A DNA stretch of 64,000 nt from IMCC45349 sp047219225. Lineage in GTDB: Bacteria > Bacteroidota > Bacteroidia > Flavobacteriales > Flavobacteriaceae. The stretch spans positions 2,542,001 through 2,606,000 of the forward strand of contig NZ_CP178208.1 in assembly GCF_047219225.1 (NCBI RefSeq). Reading direction: 5' to 3'. Numbering within the stretch: the stretch's first letter is position 1; each line of letters starts with the position of its first letter. A program made the translations under genes and the position numbers. Below the pieces are notes generated by a model, which saw only the letters and a list, made by a program, of their open reading frames with translations, ran no database searches and had not been told where the DNA came from. This document shows, piece after piece, positions 36,182 to 45,064 of this stretch.

Positions 36182-37537
36182 ATGAATTTAAAAGAAAACT
36201 ATATAGCTTTAGTAATTATGCACATTGTTATTGGCGTGCTTATATACTCTATAGGTTCTTTTTCTAGAATATTTTTTCTTGCAGTTATAGGTTATTTTTT
36301 AGTACAGATAATAATTTCACCAATTAAGCAAAAAACCTATAATATACTGTTGGCCTGTGCTTATATAGTGGGTTCCGAAGTTTTGTTTAGAATGACAGGA
36401 GGTGGGATTTTTTATGAGTCGTCCAAGTATTTTGTGATTTTCTTTGCGCTCTTTGGAATGTTTTATAGAGGTATTTCAGGTAAAGGATATCCATACTTTA
36501 TTTATTTAATTCTATTAGTTCCAGCAGTAGTTGTTGCATCCACAAATTTAGGTTATGATTTAAATTTTAGAAAGAGTGTGGCTTTTGTGCTAAGCGGACC
36601 AGTATGTTTGGGTGTAGCAGCATTGTTTTTTTATGATAAAAAAATACACATAGAAAAAATGCTTAATGTTTTGGTGTATTTAAGCTTACCAGTTGTCTCA
36701 ATGACTACATATTTGTTTTTATATACTCCAAGTTTAAAATCTGTCTTAACAGGAACAGGTTCTAATTTTGCTGCTTCTGGTGGTTTTGGACCTAATCAAG
36801 TATCTACAATGTTGGGTATTGGCATGTTTGCATTTACAGTACGTTTTTTCATGAAGTCACCAACGTTATTTTTAAAGGTTTTTAATGCTGCTGTATTAGG
36901 AGCTATAGCTTTTAGAGCCATTGTTACATTTAGTAGAGGAGGTGTTTTAGCAGCTATAATTATGATAGGTGCGTTTTTATGGTTGTTGTATGCAAAGTCA
37001 TCATACAGGCAAAAGCAAAATATATTACTGACCTTTGTTTTATTCTGCTTTGTTGGTATTGCTACTTGGATTACAAGTTCTAATCAAACAGAGGGATTAA
37101 TTGATAAAAGATACTCAAATCAAGATGCTAAAGGAGAGGTTAAAGAAGATATTTCAACAGGAAGAGTAGATTTATTTGTTGGTGAGTTAGAAGGTTTTTT
37201 TCAACATCCTTTTGTAGGTGTAGGAGCTAGTGGTATGAAGCAATTTAGACTTGAATTAGAAGGAGGTATTGTAGCTTCACACAATGAAATTAGTAGGTTA
37301 TTGTCTGAGCATGGACTCATGGGTGTTCTTATTTTGTTGATATTGATATTTAAACCGCTAGATTATAGAACGCAGCATAAAGGGAATTTGTTTTTTTATG
37401 CGTTTCTTTGTTTTTGGTTTGCTACAATAAACCATTCAGCAATGCGTATTGCAGCACCTGCATTTATATACTCTTTGTCATTATTAAATATTCGTTATGA
37501 TAAGCCTTCTATACGTAGGAAACAACTTAAAGCATAG
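36182..37537 (+). CDS. O-antigen polymerase/ligase family membrane protein (Wzy/WaaL-like)
   Basis: The 451-residue protein has about ten to eleven hydrophobic helices and a large loop near residues 300-355. TFSRGGVLAAIIMIGAF is the helix containing the conserved SRGG of the Wzy_C/O-antigen ligase family. SHNEISRLLSEHGLMG contains the conserved His-Asn pair in the periplasmic-loop end. Members either polymerise repeat units or ligate glycans to lipid A or protein. Without a flippase here and with an ABC exporter present, a ligase role is at least as likely as polymerase. Its last 41 bases overlap the next gene. Confidence 0.83.
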   Translation: MNLKENYIALVIMHIVIGVLIYSIGSFSRIFFLAVIGYFLVQIIISPIKQKTYNILLACAYIVGSEVLFRMTGGGIFYESSKYFVIFFALFGMFYRGISGKGYPYFIYLILLVPAVVVASTNLGYDLNFRKSVAFVLSGPVCLGVAALFFYDKKIHIEKMLNVLVYLSLPVVSMTTYLFLYTPSLKSVLTGTGSNFAASGGFGPNQVSTMLGIGMFAFTVRFFMKSPTLFLKVFNAAVLGAIAFRAIVTFSRGGVLAAIIMIGAFLWLLYAKSSYRQKQNILLTFVLFCFVGIATWITSSNQTEGLIDKRYSNQDAKGEVKEDISTGRVDLFVGELEGFFQHPFVGVGASGMKQFRLELEGGIVASHNEISRLLSEHGLMGVLILLILIFKPLDYRTQHKGNLFFYAFLCFWFATINHSAMRIAAPAFIYSLSLLNIRYDKPSIRRKQLKA

Positions 37538-38513
37538 TAATTCTAATATTACTACTATTGAAACATTAAGTAGGTTGCTTGAGAGTGAAGGGTTTAATAT
37601 AACGCTAACTTCTAGTAAAAAAAGCAAGGTAAATCGCCTTATTGATATGATCATAACTTTTTTCAAAGTTTATAAAAAGGTTGATTATATTTTAATAGAC
37701 ACCTATAGTACATCTAATTTTTATTATGCTATAGTTATAAGTCAACTCTCAAGGTTATTTAAGGTAAAGTATATCCCAATATTACATGGTGGAAATTTGC
37801 CTGATAGAATATCAAAATCAAAATTTTTAAGTAAGTTAATATTTAAAAATGCTTACAAAAATGTATCTCCTTCATTGTTTTTAAAAGAACGTTTTCATGA
37901 TGAAGGCTTTAGCAATGTAGTTTATATTCCAAATACTATAGAGATTCAAAATTATAAGTTTGAAGAAAAAAGAAATTATCAAGAGATTAATTTACTTTGG
38001 GTAAGGTCATTTGCAAATATTTATAACCCTAAAATGGCAGTAAAAGTACTGCAGGAATTACTGAAATTAGGTTATAAAGCATCTTTATGTATGGTTGGTC
38101 CAGACAAAGATGGTAGTTTAATTAAAACAAAAGCGTTTGCTAACTCAATAGGAGTTGAGGTAACGTTTACAGGGAAATTATCTAAAAAGGAATGGATATC
38201 TATTTCTAAAGATTACAATGTCTTTATCAATACTACTAATTTTGATAATATGCCAGTAAGCGTAATTGAAGCTATGGCTTTAGGACTTCCAGTAGTATCT
38301 ACTAATGTTGGAGGCATTCCGTATTTAATTTCTCATAATGAAAATGGATTAACCCTAAACCCAAATGATGTGAGTGCTATGGTAAATGAAATTGAACGTT
38401 TGTTAAATGATGTTCAGTTAAGAGAGCAAATTGTCCATGCTGCAAAACAAAAAGTAGATTTATTTGATTGGCAAGTGGTTAAAAAACAATGGATAAGGTT
38501 ATTAAATGATTAA
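37497..38513 (+). CDS. Glycosyltransferase family 4
   Basis: The 338-residue protein starts ISLLYVGNNLKHSNSNITT. ILHGGNLPDRI is an N-domain block, WVRSFANIYNPKMAVKVL a donor-domain strand and TNFDNMPVSVIEAMALG the E-x7-E element. VGGIPYLISHNENGL closes the fold. The start lies 41 bases inside the polymerase/ligase gene in another frame. The GT4 first strand begins at residue 2, so no later start is credible. It is the last glycosyltransferase before the initiating enzyme. Confidence 0.86.
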   Translation: MISLLYVGNNLKHSNSNITTIETLSRLLESEGFNITLTSSKKSKVNRLIDMIITFFKVYKKVDYILIDTYSTSNFYYAIVISQLSRLFKVKYIPILHGGNLPDRISKSKFLSKLIFKNAYKNVSPSLFLKERFHDEGFSNVVYIPNTIEIQNYKFEEKRNYQEINLLWVRSFANIYNPKMAVKVLQELLKLGYKASLCMVGPDKDGSLIKTKAFANSIGVEVTFTGKLSKKEWISISKDYNVFINTTNFDNMPVSVIEAMALGLPVVSTNVGGIPYLISHNENGLTLNPNDVSAMVNEIERLLNDVQLREQIVHAAKQKVDLFDWQVVKKQWIRLLND

Positions 38514-38608
38514 GGATTTACTTAGTTGTTAATAATCTATTCATCTGTTTTTATTTTTTTACTTGCACTGAGTTGTTATCTTTATACCTTGCTAATAACC
38601 TAACCAAC

Positions 38609-40000
38609 ATGAGCTCAAAAAAAGGAATGCATTTTGAAGTGTCTGAACGTAAAGTTTTATTACGTATTCTGGATATATGCTCAGTTTTAGTAGGTTTATA
38701 TTTTGTTAGTTCGGTTTTTACATTTGATTATTTTACTATTACAAAGGAGAACTGGCTTTGGTCTTTGGTTTTAGTTTTTTACTTAACCATTTTCGGAACT
38801 ATTTTCGAGCTTTATGATTTAAAGGCTTCTAGCCAATTGGATGTTACGTTTAAAAACATAGTTTTAACAGCGTCAATAACTGTTCTCTTCTACTTGTTAA
38901 CACCAGTAATTACTCCTTTTTTACCAGAAAAGAGGATACAAGTAGTCTATTTTTATTTAACCATAATAGCAGCTATGTTTTTATGGCGATTAGCTTATAC
39001 TACACTAATATCGTCACCGCGTTTTTATAAGAGAGTACTTCTTATTGGAGAAGTTTCTAATATTGAAAATATAGTTAAAACTATTAGTACCTATGATCCA
39101 AACTATAAAATACATGGTTTTGTTGATTGTGAAGACTCTAATAATAAAATAACATTTACAGGTTTAAAGGAATTCGATTCTAAAGATTTAAGCTCAGTTA
39201 TTAGTAAAGAGAATATTTCAGAAATTGTTGTAGCTATATATAATCCAGATAGGATTACTCCAAATATTTATAACCAACTTACTGCATTGCTTGAACGTGG
39301 TTTTATTATAAGAGAGTACACACAAGTATTTGAAGAAATTACAAAACGTGTTCCAGTGCAATTTGTTGGTAAAGACTTTTATAGATATTTCCCTTTTAGT
39401 AGGAGTAATCAGAACAAATTATATATGTTTTTTCATCGTTTGATGGATATTATTTGCTCCATAATTGGGTTGGTTTTTGGGTTGATTTTTGTTCCATTTA
39501 TTATTATAGGAAATCTAATAGGAAACAAGGGACCATTGTTTTATACACAAGAGCGTGTAGGTAAAAATGGAAAACCATTTAAGATAATAAAATATCGAAC
39601 AATGGTTACACATGCAGAGTCCAATGGTGCCAAATGGGCACAAAAGAATGATGTTAGAGTTACCTCATTTGGACGTATTTTAAGAAATACTAGGCTAGAC
39701 GAAATACCTCAGTTTATTAATGTTTTAAGAGGAGATATGAGTATTATTGGTCCTCGACCAGAGCGTCCATTTTTTGTTAAAGAGTTATCTCAAGTAATTC
39801 CATTTTACGAAACTAGACATACTATAAAACCAGGGCTTTCTGGTTGGGCTCAGGTGAACTCTAGATATGGTGCATCTATAGAAGATAGTTTAGAAAAGTT
39901 GCAATATGATTTATACTATATAAAGCATAGAAGTTTCTTTCTTGATATAAATATTATTGTAAAAACAATAAGTACAGTATTGTACTATAGAGGGCAATAA
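38609..40000 (+). CDS. Undecaprenyl-phosphate sugar phosphotransferase (WcaJ-like, polyprenyl glycosylphosphotransferase)
   Basis: The 463-residue protein has four or five N-terminal helices, a Rossmann-like CoA_binding_3 region (RVLLIGEVSNIENIV) and a C-terminal Bac_transf domain. The latter has FYTQERVGKNGKPFKIIKYRT, RLDEIPQFINVLRGDMSIIGPRPE and LSGWAQVNSRYG. These enzymes transfer a sugar-1-phosphate from UDP-sugar to undecaprenyl phosphate and so start the glycan. I chose the ATG at 38609 over a TTG at 38573. It follows a 95-base AT-rich gap with near-consensus promoter-like sequences but no exact match. It closes the locus. Glc versus GlcNAc or GalNAc as first sugar is not decided. Confidence 0.9.
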   Translation: MSSKKGMHFEVSERKVLLRILDICSVLVGLYFVSSVFTFDYFTITKENWLWSLVLVFYLTIFGTIFELYDLKASSQLDVTFKNIVLTASITVLFYLLTPVITPFLPEKRIQVVYFYLTIIAAMFLWRLAYTTLISSPRFYKRVLLIGEVSNIENIVKTISTYDPNYKIHGFVDCEDSNNKITFTGLKEFDSKDLSSVISKENISEIVVAIYNPDRITPNIYNQLTALLERGFIIREYTQVFEEITKRVPVQFVGKDFYRYFPFSRSNQNKLYMFFHRLMDIICSIIGLVFGLIFVPFIIIGNLIGNKGPLFYTQERVGKNGKPFKIIKYRTMVTHAESNGAKWAQKNDVRVTSFGRILRNTRLDEIPQFINVLRGDMSIIGPRPERPFFVKELSQVIPFYETRHTIKPGLSGWAQVNSRYGASIEDSLEKLQYDLYYIKHRSFFLDINIIVKTISTVLYYRGQ

Positions 40001-40005
40001 AGAGT

Positions 40006-41172
40006 TTATTTATTATAATAACTTATTAAATAAAGGTATCTAACCATTAGTGCTACTAGTAAAGGGATTAATGCTGGAGCAAAAACTTGTACGCCAATAG
40101 TCCAATGTAATGTCATTAGGCAAAGCATAATTACTAATAGTTTTAAATATTTAATAAACCATTGTTTTGGTGTTTTGCTTAAAACTTGTTTGATTACAAA
40201 TATGTTTAAAGCAAAAGCCCATAATAAATTGTAGTTAAACCCTGTAGCTGTATGGTTAGTAGCAAACCATAAAAGCAGTAAACCAATACCAATTAAGCCT
40301 GTTATTGTAAAAATAAAAATGTCTAAATAAGTAGATTTTGTGTTGGTCTTTTTGTCTTTGTAAGTAATAAACAATATGCCTAATGATAGTATCAGGAAAA
40401 CAAAAAGAGGAGAAGTAATAAAAGTGCTCTTATTGTCTTTTTTTGGTGCGTCAAAAATTAATTTTTCTTCTTTTATAAGTTTTGAACTGTCGTTTTTAAA
40501 AGTAGCAGAACTAAAAAAAGAGTGAATGTTTTTTGGTAAAAACATATGATCTTCTGGCGTAGCTTTTTTATCAATTATTGAGCCTAAAGCAATATCAATC
40601 CCTACACTTCCCCAAGAGTTATAGTTAAGCTCATTTTGAATAAGCGCTCTAAAAGTTTCTTGTTGAAAATTTTCAGGAGTATGGTAAGTAACATTGTTAT
40701 TTGTAACCACATTAACTACATCTTTTATTTTGGTAGCACAATTATCATAAAAGAAATCGTATAAGTAATATTTGTTTTCTGGCTTTATATTATTTGTTAG
40801 AAAATCGAATAGTGCTTGTCTTTCTTCTTGGTTAAGGTTTAAAACTTGTTCTTTAATACTTCTTTGTTGGGCAACATAATTTGCGTAAAAATCTTTATAG
40901 TATGATAATCCTATTTTATAATTAAGTTTTCCTTGAGCAAATTCTAGATAAAAACTGGGTGTGTCAAAATCGAAGCGACCATAATCAAAAACTAAATCTC
41001 TATTAAAAGCTTTGTCTTTAACTCTAAACGCACTATGTCCAAAGGCATCATTTAGCATAGTTCCAGGACCAATGGTTAGTACACTTATTTCTGCATCTGG
41101 TGCTAATGTTACTTGAGCATTGCTAAATAGAAAGGAAGATAAAAATGAGAAGACAAGTAGTTTTAGTTTCAT
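40006..41172 (-). CDS. DUF4105 membrane protein with signal peptide
   Basis: The 388-residue protein has a signal peptide ending near FLFSNAQ (residue 20). The extracytoplasmic DUF4105 domain contains GPGTMLNDAFGHSAFRVKD and YLYDFFYDNCATKIKD, whose His and Cys are the conserved residues of this Lnb_N-like, possibly NlpC/P60-related, family. The last 120 residues form four membrane helices. The enzymatic role is unknown; the family is predicted to be a cysteine hydrolase acting in the periplasm. It converges on the wcaJ-like gene with only five bases between stops and no clear terminator hairpin. It follows the porin-like gene 13 bases after that gene's stop and is likely co-transcribed with it. 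Confidence 0.75.
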   Translation of the reverse strand: MKLKLLVFSFLSSFLFSNAQVTLAPDAEISVLTIGPGTMLNDAFGHSAFRVKDKAFNRDLVFDYGRFDFDTPSFYLEFAQGKLNYKIGLSYYKDFYANYVAQQRSIKEQVLNLNQEERQALFDFLTNNIKPENKYYLYDFFYDNCATKIKDVVNVVTNNNVTYHTPENFQQETFRALIQNELNYNSWGSVGIDIALGSIIDKKATPEDHMFLPKNIHSFFSSATFKNDSSKLIKEEKLIFDAPKKDNKSTFITSPLFVFLILSLGILFITYKDKKTNTKSTYLDIFIFTITGLIGIGLLLLWFATNHTATGFNYNLLWAFALNIFVIKQVLSKTPKQWFIKYLKLLVIMLCLMTLHWTIGVQVFAPALIPLLVALMVRYLYLISYYNK

Positions 41173-41185
41173 AAGTAATTTTGTA

Positions 41186-42256
41186 CTATCTAAAAATACT
41201 AAAATCTAACTTTACAGAAAATACATTTGAATAAAGAGCTGCACTTTGATCTCCAATATCTGTAAAAGCATAGTCTATTTGAATACCATTGTACTTAAAT
41301 CCTAATCCAAAGTTTGGTTGAAAAGTAAGTTTCTCGTTATTGTCAATTTGTAATTCATTTTGAAAATTACCTAAACCTGCTCTTAAAAACACTAGGTCAG
41401 TATAACCAAATTCAAATCCTAAAGCAGGATTAAAACTGGCAAAAGATGTAGAGATAATATCGTTATTTTCTTCAAAACGAACAATTAAATCAAATTCTGC
41501 GCGTAAAGTATAATCGTAATGAAATTCGTAAAATTTAGAAACACCTAATTGTAGTTTTGGTAAAGTTAATTCGGTTCCTTCTGGAGTTTCTTGGTTTTGA
41601 CCTTCAATAGCATCTTGTATAGTTGCTAGTTTACCTTCATCAATAGCCCAAGCATTAAAAGTTGTTGTAATATCTCTTGCCATTAATCCAAATTTCCAGT
41701 TGTTATCACTTTCAAATTGAATACCTACATCTAAACCAAATCCCCAAGATGAAGCAAAATCACCAATAATACGTCTAATAACTTTAGCGTTGACACCATA
41801 ATTCCAACCAGGAACAGGAAGTCTTCTCGAATAAGAAAAGGTTAAACCATAATCAACAGCCGAAAATAAATTAATTCTGTCGTAGTTTACATTTCCTTGC
41901 TCATCAATAAGTTGTGTTGTGTCTAGTATGTCATCTACACCAAATCTAATAAGTGATAATCCAACAGCACTTCTGTCATCTAAAGGCATCGCAAAAGCAG
42001 CATAGTTATAATTGGCTATGTTTGCAAAATAGCTTGAGTGCATTAATGCCATTTGACTATCCTCAAGGTTTACTAAACCAGCAGGATTCCAATATCCAGA
42101 ATTTACATCGTTACTATGTGCTACAACAGCGTTACTCATACCAAGAGCTGCTGCGTCAACACCTATATTCATAAACTCATTGGAGTATTTTCTGGTGGTT
42201 TGTGCAGACATAATAGTTGCACATAAAACTAGCAATGCAAAAGTGTATTTTTTCAA
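41186..42256 (-). CDS. PorV/PorQ-family outer-membrane beta-barrel protein
   Basis: The protein is 356-358 residues. It starts at TTG 42256 (KKYTFALLV, the usual signal-peptide start) or TTG 42262; no ATG is available and a stop lies just upstream. The signal peptide ends near MSAQ. FMNIGVDAAALGMSNAVVA and YWNPAGLVNLEDSQ are typical of the PorV/PorQ (UPF0164-like) family, and the rest alternates as barrel strands to the C-terminal FSIFR. PorV and PorQ act in T9SS, where PorV shuttles cargo, but this family has several paralogues, so a T9SS role is not certain. It is transcribed divergently from pssA. Confidence 0.75.
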   Translation of the reverse strand: MKKYTFALLVLCATIMSAQTTRKYSNEFMNIGVDAAALGMSNAVVAHSNDVNSGYWNPAGLVNLEDSQMALMHSSYFANIANYNYAAFAMPLDDRSAVGLSLIRFGVDDILDTTQLIDEQGNVNYDRINLFSAVDYGLTFSYSRRLPVPGWNYGVNAKVIRRIIGDFASSWGFGLDVGIQFESDNNWKFGLMARDITTTFNAWAIDEGKLATIQDAIEGQNQETPEGTELTLPKLQLGVSKFYEFHYDYTLRAEFDLIVRFEENNDIISTSFASFNPALGFEFGYTDLVFLRAGLGNFQNELQIDNNEKLTFQPNFGLGFKYNGIQIDYAFTDIGDQSAALYSNVFSVKLDFSIFR

Positions 42257-42379
42257 AAACAAATTTTTTTACAAATATCAATAATTCAACTAATAAACTC
42301 TAATTTTTTATAGATATTGTATTTAAAATATATTAGACGAAAATAGTTTATTATTTTTACTGAAATTAAAATCTTTAGT

Positions 42380-43117
42380 TTGAAAAAACAGATACCCAAT
42401 TTTGTAACACTTTTAAATTTATTTTGCGGAAGTGTTGCTGTTATTTTTGCTGTACACGGAAATATGAAGCTTACAGCTTTGTTTGTGTTTTTAGGCATAT
42501 TTTTCGATTTTTTTGATGGCTTATTAGCGCGTAAATTAAAAGTGCAAAGTGAACTAGGTTTGCAACTTGATTCATTAGCAGATATGGTAACTAGTGGTTT
42601 AGTTCCTGGATTAGTTATGTTTAATTTGTTAGGTTTATCTTTAGATGAGTGGTCATCAATTGGAGTGAATAAAACTGTAGATTATGCTTTTGCAATTGAT
42701 TCCGTAGTTTTCCTTCCATTTTTTGGATTACTTATTACTTTAGGTTCAGCTTATAGGTTGGCAAAGTTTAATATTTCAACTAATCAAACCGATTCGTTTA
42801 TTGGTGTTCCAACACCTGCAAATACATTATTAATATTATCATTGCCATTAATTTTAGAATATCAAAACAGTGATTTAATGAATGCTATTATTCTTAATAA
42901 ATGGTTTTTAATAGCTATAACCATATTAAGTTGCTATTTGTTAAATGCTAATATTAAACTATTAGCTCTTAAGTTTAAAAATTGGTCTTTTAAAGATAAT
43001 TCGGCACGTTATTTATTAATTATTTTAGCTGTAGTATTATTGGTTATCTTCCAATTTGCAGGTATTCCACTTATCATATTAACGTATATAATCTTATCAC
43101 TTTTAAATAGAAAGTAA
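42380..43117 (+). CDS. pssA: CDP-diacylglycerol-serine O-phosphatidyltransferase
   Basis: The 245-residue integral membrane enzyme has the complete CDP-alcohol phosphotransferase motif. It is Asp46-Gly47-x2-Ala50-Arg51-x8-Gly60-x3-Asp64-x3-Asp68, within about seven membrane helices. It makes phosphatidylserine, the precursor of phosphatidylethanolamine, the main Bacteroidota phospholipid. The start is TTG at 42380, directly before KKQIPNFVTLLNL; no ATG is available, and I believe this TTG is common in flavobacterial homologues. The 123-base divergent gap upstream has only a 7-of-8 promoter match (TATTTTTA). The next gene starts four bases after its stop. Confidence 0.9.
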   Translation: MKKQIPNFVTLLNLFCGSVAVIFAVHGNMKLTALFVFLGIFFDFFDGLLARKLKVQSELGLQLDSLADMVTSGLVPGLVMFNLLGLSLDEWSSIGVNKTVDYAFAIDSVVFLPFFGLLITLGSAYRLAKFNISTNQTDSFIGVPTPANTLLILSLPLILEYQNSDLMNAIILNKWFLIAITILSCYLLNANIKLLALKFKNWSFKDNSARYLLIILAVVLLVIFQFAGIPLIILTYIILSLLNRK

Positions 43118-43121
43118 TCTT

Positions 43122-43937
43122 ATGTTAGAAAGTATTTTTACATTATTAATGCTTGTAATGTTACAAGCAGTATTAGGTTTTGACAACTTATTATACATCT
43201 CACTAGAATCCAAAAAGGCACCAGAATCTGACCAAAAACGTGTTAGAAAGGTTGGTATCTTGATTGCCATAGCACTTAGAATTGTATTACTATTTGTATT
43301 AGTATCTATTATTGACTATTTCCAAGAACCGTTTTCATTTTTAACAGGAGGAATAGGTGAGTATGCACATTTCGCATTTAATGGTCATAGTTTAATAGTG
43401 TTAGCTGGAGGTGGATTTATCATATATACAGCCATAAAAGAAATATGGCATATGATTTCTATTAAACATTTAGATGAATATTTAGAAGGCGATACAAATA
43501 GTCATAGTAAATCATCTAACGCTGTAGTTGCTAGCATCGTATTAATGAATTTAGTATTTTCGTTTGATTCTATTTTAGCAGCAATTGGGTTAACAAGCGA
43601 TATAGAAAACTCAACCACAGCATTTATAATTATGGCTATTGCTATTGTAGCGAGTGGTCTGTTAATGTTGGTATTGGCTAACAGAATTTCTACATTCTTA
43701 GCTAAAAATAGAATGTACGAAGTACTTGGTTTGTTTATACTTTTTATAGTTGGTATTATGTTAGTGACCGAAGGTGGTCATTTAGCACATATAAAACTAT
43801 TTGGAAACGAAATTGTACCAATGAGTAAAACAACATTCTATTTTGTATTAGCTGTTTTAGTAATTGTAGATGTAGTTCAAGGACGTTACCAAAAGAAACT
43901 AATTGCTGAACGTGAACATAAAAAAGGTATGAAATAG
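43122..43937 (+). CDS. TerC-family integral membrane protein
   Basis: The 271-residue protein has seven to eight helices. LQAVLGFDNLLYISLES near residue 15 and VLMNLVFSFDSILAAIGLT near residue 143 are the two Asp-containing TerC helices. The C-terminus ends in charged residues in the cytoplasm. TerC proteins are associated with metal export, mainly manganese at the membrane; the link to tellurite resistance is historical. It is translated just after pssA (four-base gap), so is probably in the same transcript. The family call is firm, the transported ion inferred. Confidence 0.85.
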   Translation: MLESIFTLLMLVMLQAVLGFDNLLYISLESKKAPESDQKRVRKVGILIAIALRIVLLFVLVSIIDYFQEPFSFLTGGIGEYAHFAFNGHSLIVLAGGGFIIYTAIKEIWHMISIKHLDEYLEGDTNSHSKSSNAVVASIVLMNLVFSFDSILAAIGLTSDIENSTTAFIIMAIAIVASGLLMLVLANRISTFLAKNRMYEVLGLFILFIVGIMLVTEGGHLAHIKLFGNEIVPMSKTTFYFVLAVLVIVDVVQGRYQKKLIAEREHKKGMK

Positions 43938-44014
43938 ATGATTAGATAGTTAGAATGTCTCATTATCTATACTTCTAAGTTGTAAGTAATACTCAACTCA
44001 CTCAATTTTCATAA

Positions 44015-44938
44015 ATGGTAAATAATAAAATTGGATTAAGTTTAAACGATTTTCCATCTTTAGAAAATTATAAAAAAAATTTACAAAGTTTAAAGGAACT
44101 CGATTTTAGAAACCTTTCTTTTGAGGAATTGCGAAAAGCTTACTTTGACCAAGCCAAAATTTTGCCCTATGTTTTAGGTAATACATCTCACACAATTTTT
44201 TCAAAAAACGAAAACAATTTCTTTTATAGAGCAAGAATACAACGGAGAAGTGAAATGCAAAAGGAAGATTCCACTTTAATTCAAAATTTCTCTTTTCCTC
44301 CACCTTCATATTGTAGTGACAATGGAAGAGCAAATTTAAAAAACACATCTGTTTTCTATTGTTCTAATACTGCCCCAGCTGCTCTAAACGAAGTAGAAAT
44401 TGAAAATGGTTCAGAAGGGTTTCTAGGTGTTTGGGAATTAGACACAAAATCAGAATTAATTTTTAATTTATTAATGTCTAATGATACACCAGAAAGTAAC
44501 TCATGGAGTGAGTATATCAAAGAACGTGATTATAATTATAAACTAAATCAAAAATTACATGAAGGAGAACTGTCAAATCATATGGATAGCTTAAGGAAGT
44601 TTATTAATGATGTTTTTATGTATGAAAATAAGCCTTATTGGCTTTCATCCTTTTTAGCTAACAGATATCTTTATGGTAATGACAATTCTGATTTCATAGT
44701 TTATCCAAGTGCAAAATCACATCACGATTATGTTAATTATGCTTTTCATCCAAATGCCGTACTTAATCATTTAAAACTATCTAGAGTTTTTATGTTCAGA
44801 ATAAATGAAATTAATGATTCAGGTGTTTTCTATACAGTTTTGAAAGTTGGTTATCTAGATAGATTACATATTAAATGGAAATCAGCTGATGATAGTGATT
44901 TAAAATATATTCCTGAAGCTACAAGAAACAAAATCTAA
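44015..44938 (+). CDS. RES-domain protein (NAD+-degrading toxin family), apparently without antitoxin
   Basis: The 307-residue protein contains a RES domain. FYRARIQ has Arg72, ALNEVE has Glu126 and IVYPSA has Ser232, the three namesake residues. RANLKNTSVFYCSN is the conserved start of the second block. RES proteins such as MbcT and ParT degrade or modify NAD+-related targets and usually sit beside an Xre-type antitoxin. None is visible on either side. The first 60 and last 50 residues are extensions. A stand-alone NAD+ hydrolase or an accessory cassette carried into this core region are both possible. There is no promoter match upstream. Confidence 0.75.
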   Translation: MVNNKIGLSLNDFPSLENYKKNLQSLKELDFRNLSFEELRKAYFDQAKILPYVLGNTSHTIFSKNENNFFYRARIQRRSEMQKEDSTLIQNFSFPPPSYCSDNGRANLKNTSVFYCSNTAPAALNEVEIENGSEGFLGVWELDTKSELIFNLLMSNDTPESNSWSEYIKERDYNYKLNQKLHEGELSNHMDSLRKFINDVFMYENKPYWLSSFLANRYLYGNDNSDFIVYPSAKSHHDYVNYAFHPNAVLNHLKLSRVFMFRINEINDSGVFYTVLKVGYLDRLHIKWKSADDSDLKYIPEATRNKI

Positions 44939-44957
44939 AGTACTACTTACAACAACT

Positions 44958-45050
44958 TGTATAGTTCATTGCTCGGAAATTCCTATCGCTTCTGAACAAT
45001 AGGCTCCTCTTTATTTGCTAACTTACTACAATCGCAACGAAACCATACAC
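44958..45050. repeat. Imperfect inverted repeat downstream of the RES gene (attC-like architecture suspected)
   Basis: The left arm GTATAGTTCATTGC (44959-44972) pairs with the right arm GCAACGAAACCATAC (45034-45048), with two mismatches and one bulge. The spacer is about 61 bases. The 126-base gap from 44939 to 45064 is noticeably less AT-rich than nearby gaps and encodes no protein. The layout recalls folded recombination sites of gene cassettes, but I do not find a convincing GTTRRRY end, so the identity is uncertain. Confidence 0.35.
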
Positions 45051-45064
45051 GGAAACGGTGTAAA

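Noticed and set aside
38514..38608. Promoter before the wcaJ-like gene
   Set aside because: Only 7-of-8 matches such as TATCTTTA were found and no -33 element, so I did not list it as a feature.
3187..40000. Recent acquisition of the glycan locus as a mobile island
   Set aside because: No integrase, transposase, tRNA junction or direct repeats were seen at the edges, and codon use looks like the neighbours by eye.
44939..45064. Possible tRNA or small RNA after the RES gene
   Set aside because: No cloverleaf, T-loop GTTC at the right place or terminator T-run was found; the inverted repeat is better described as a structured element of unknown type.
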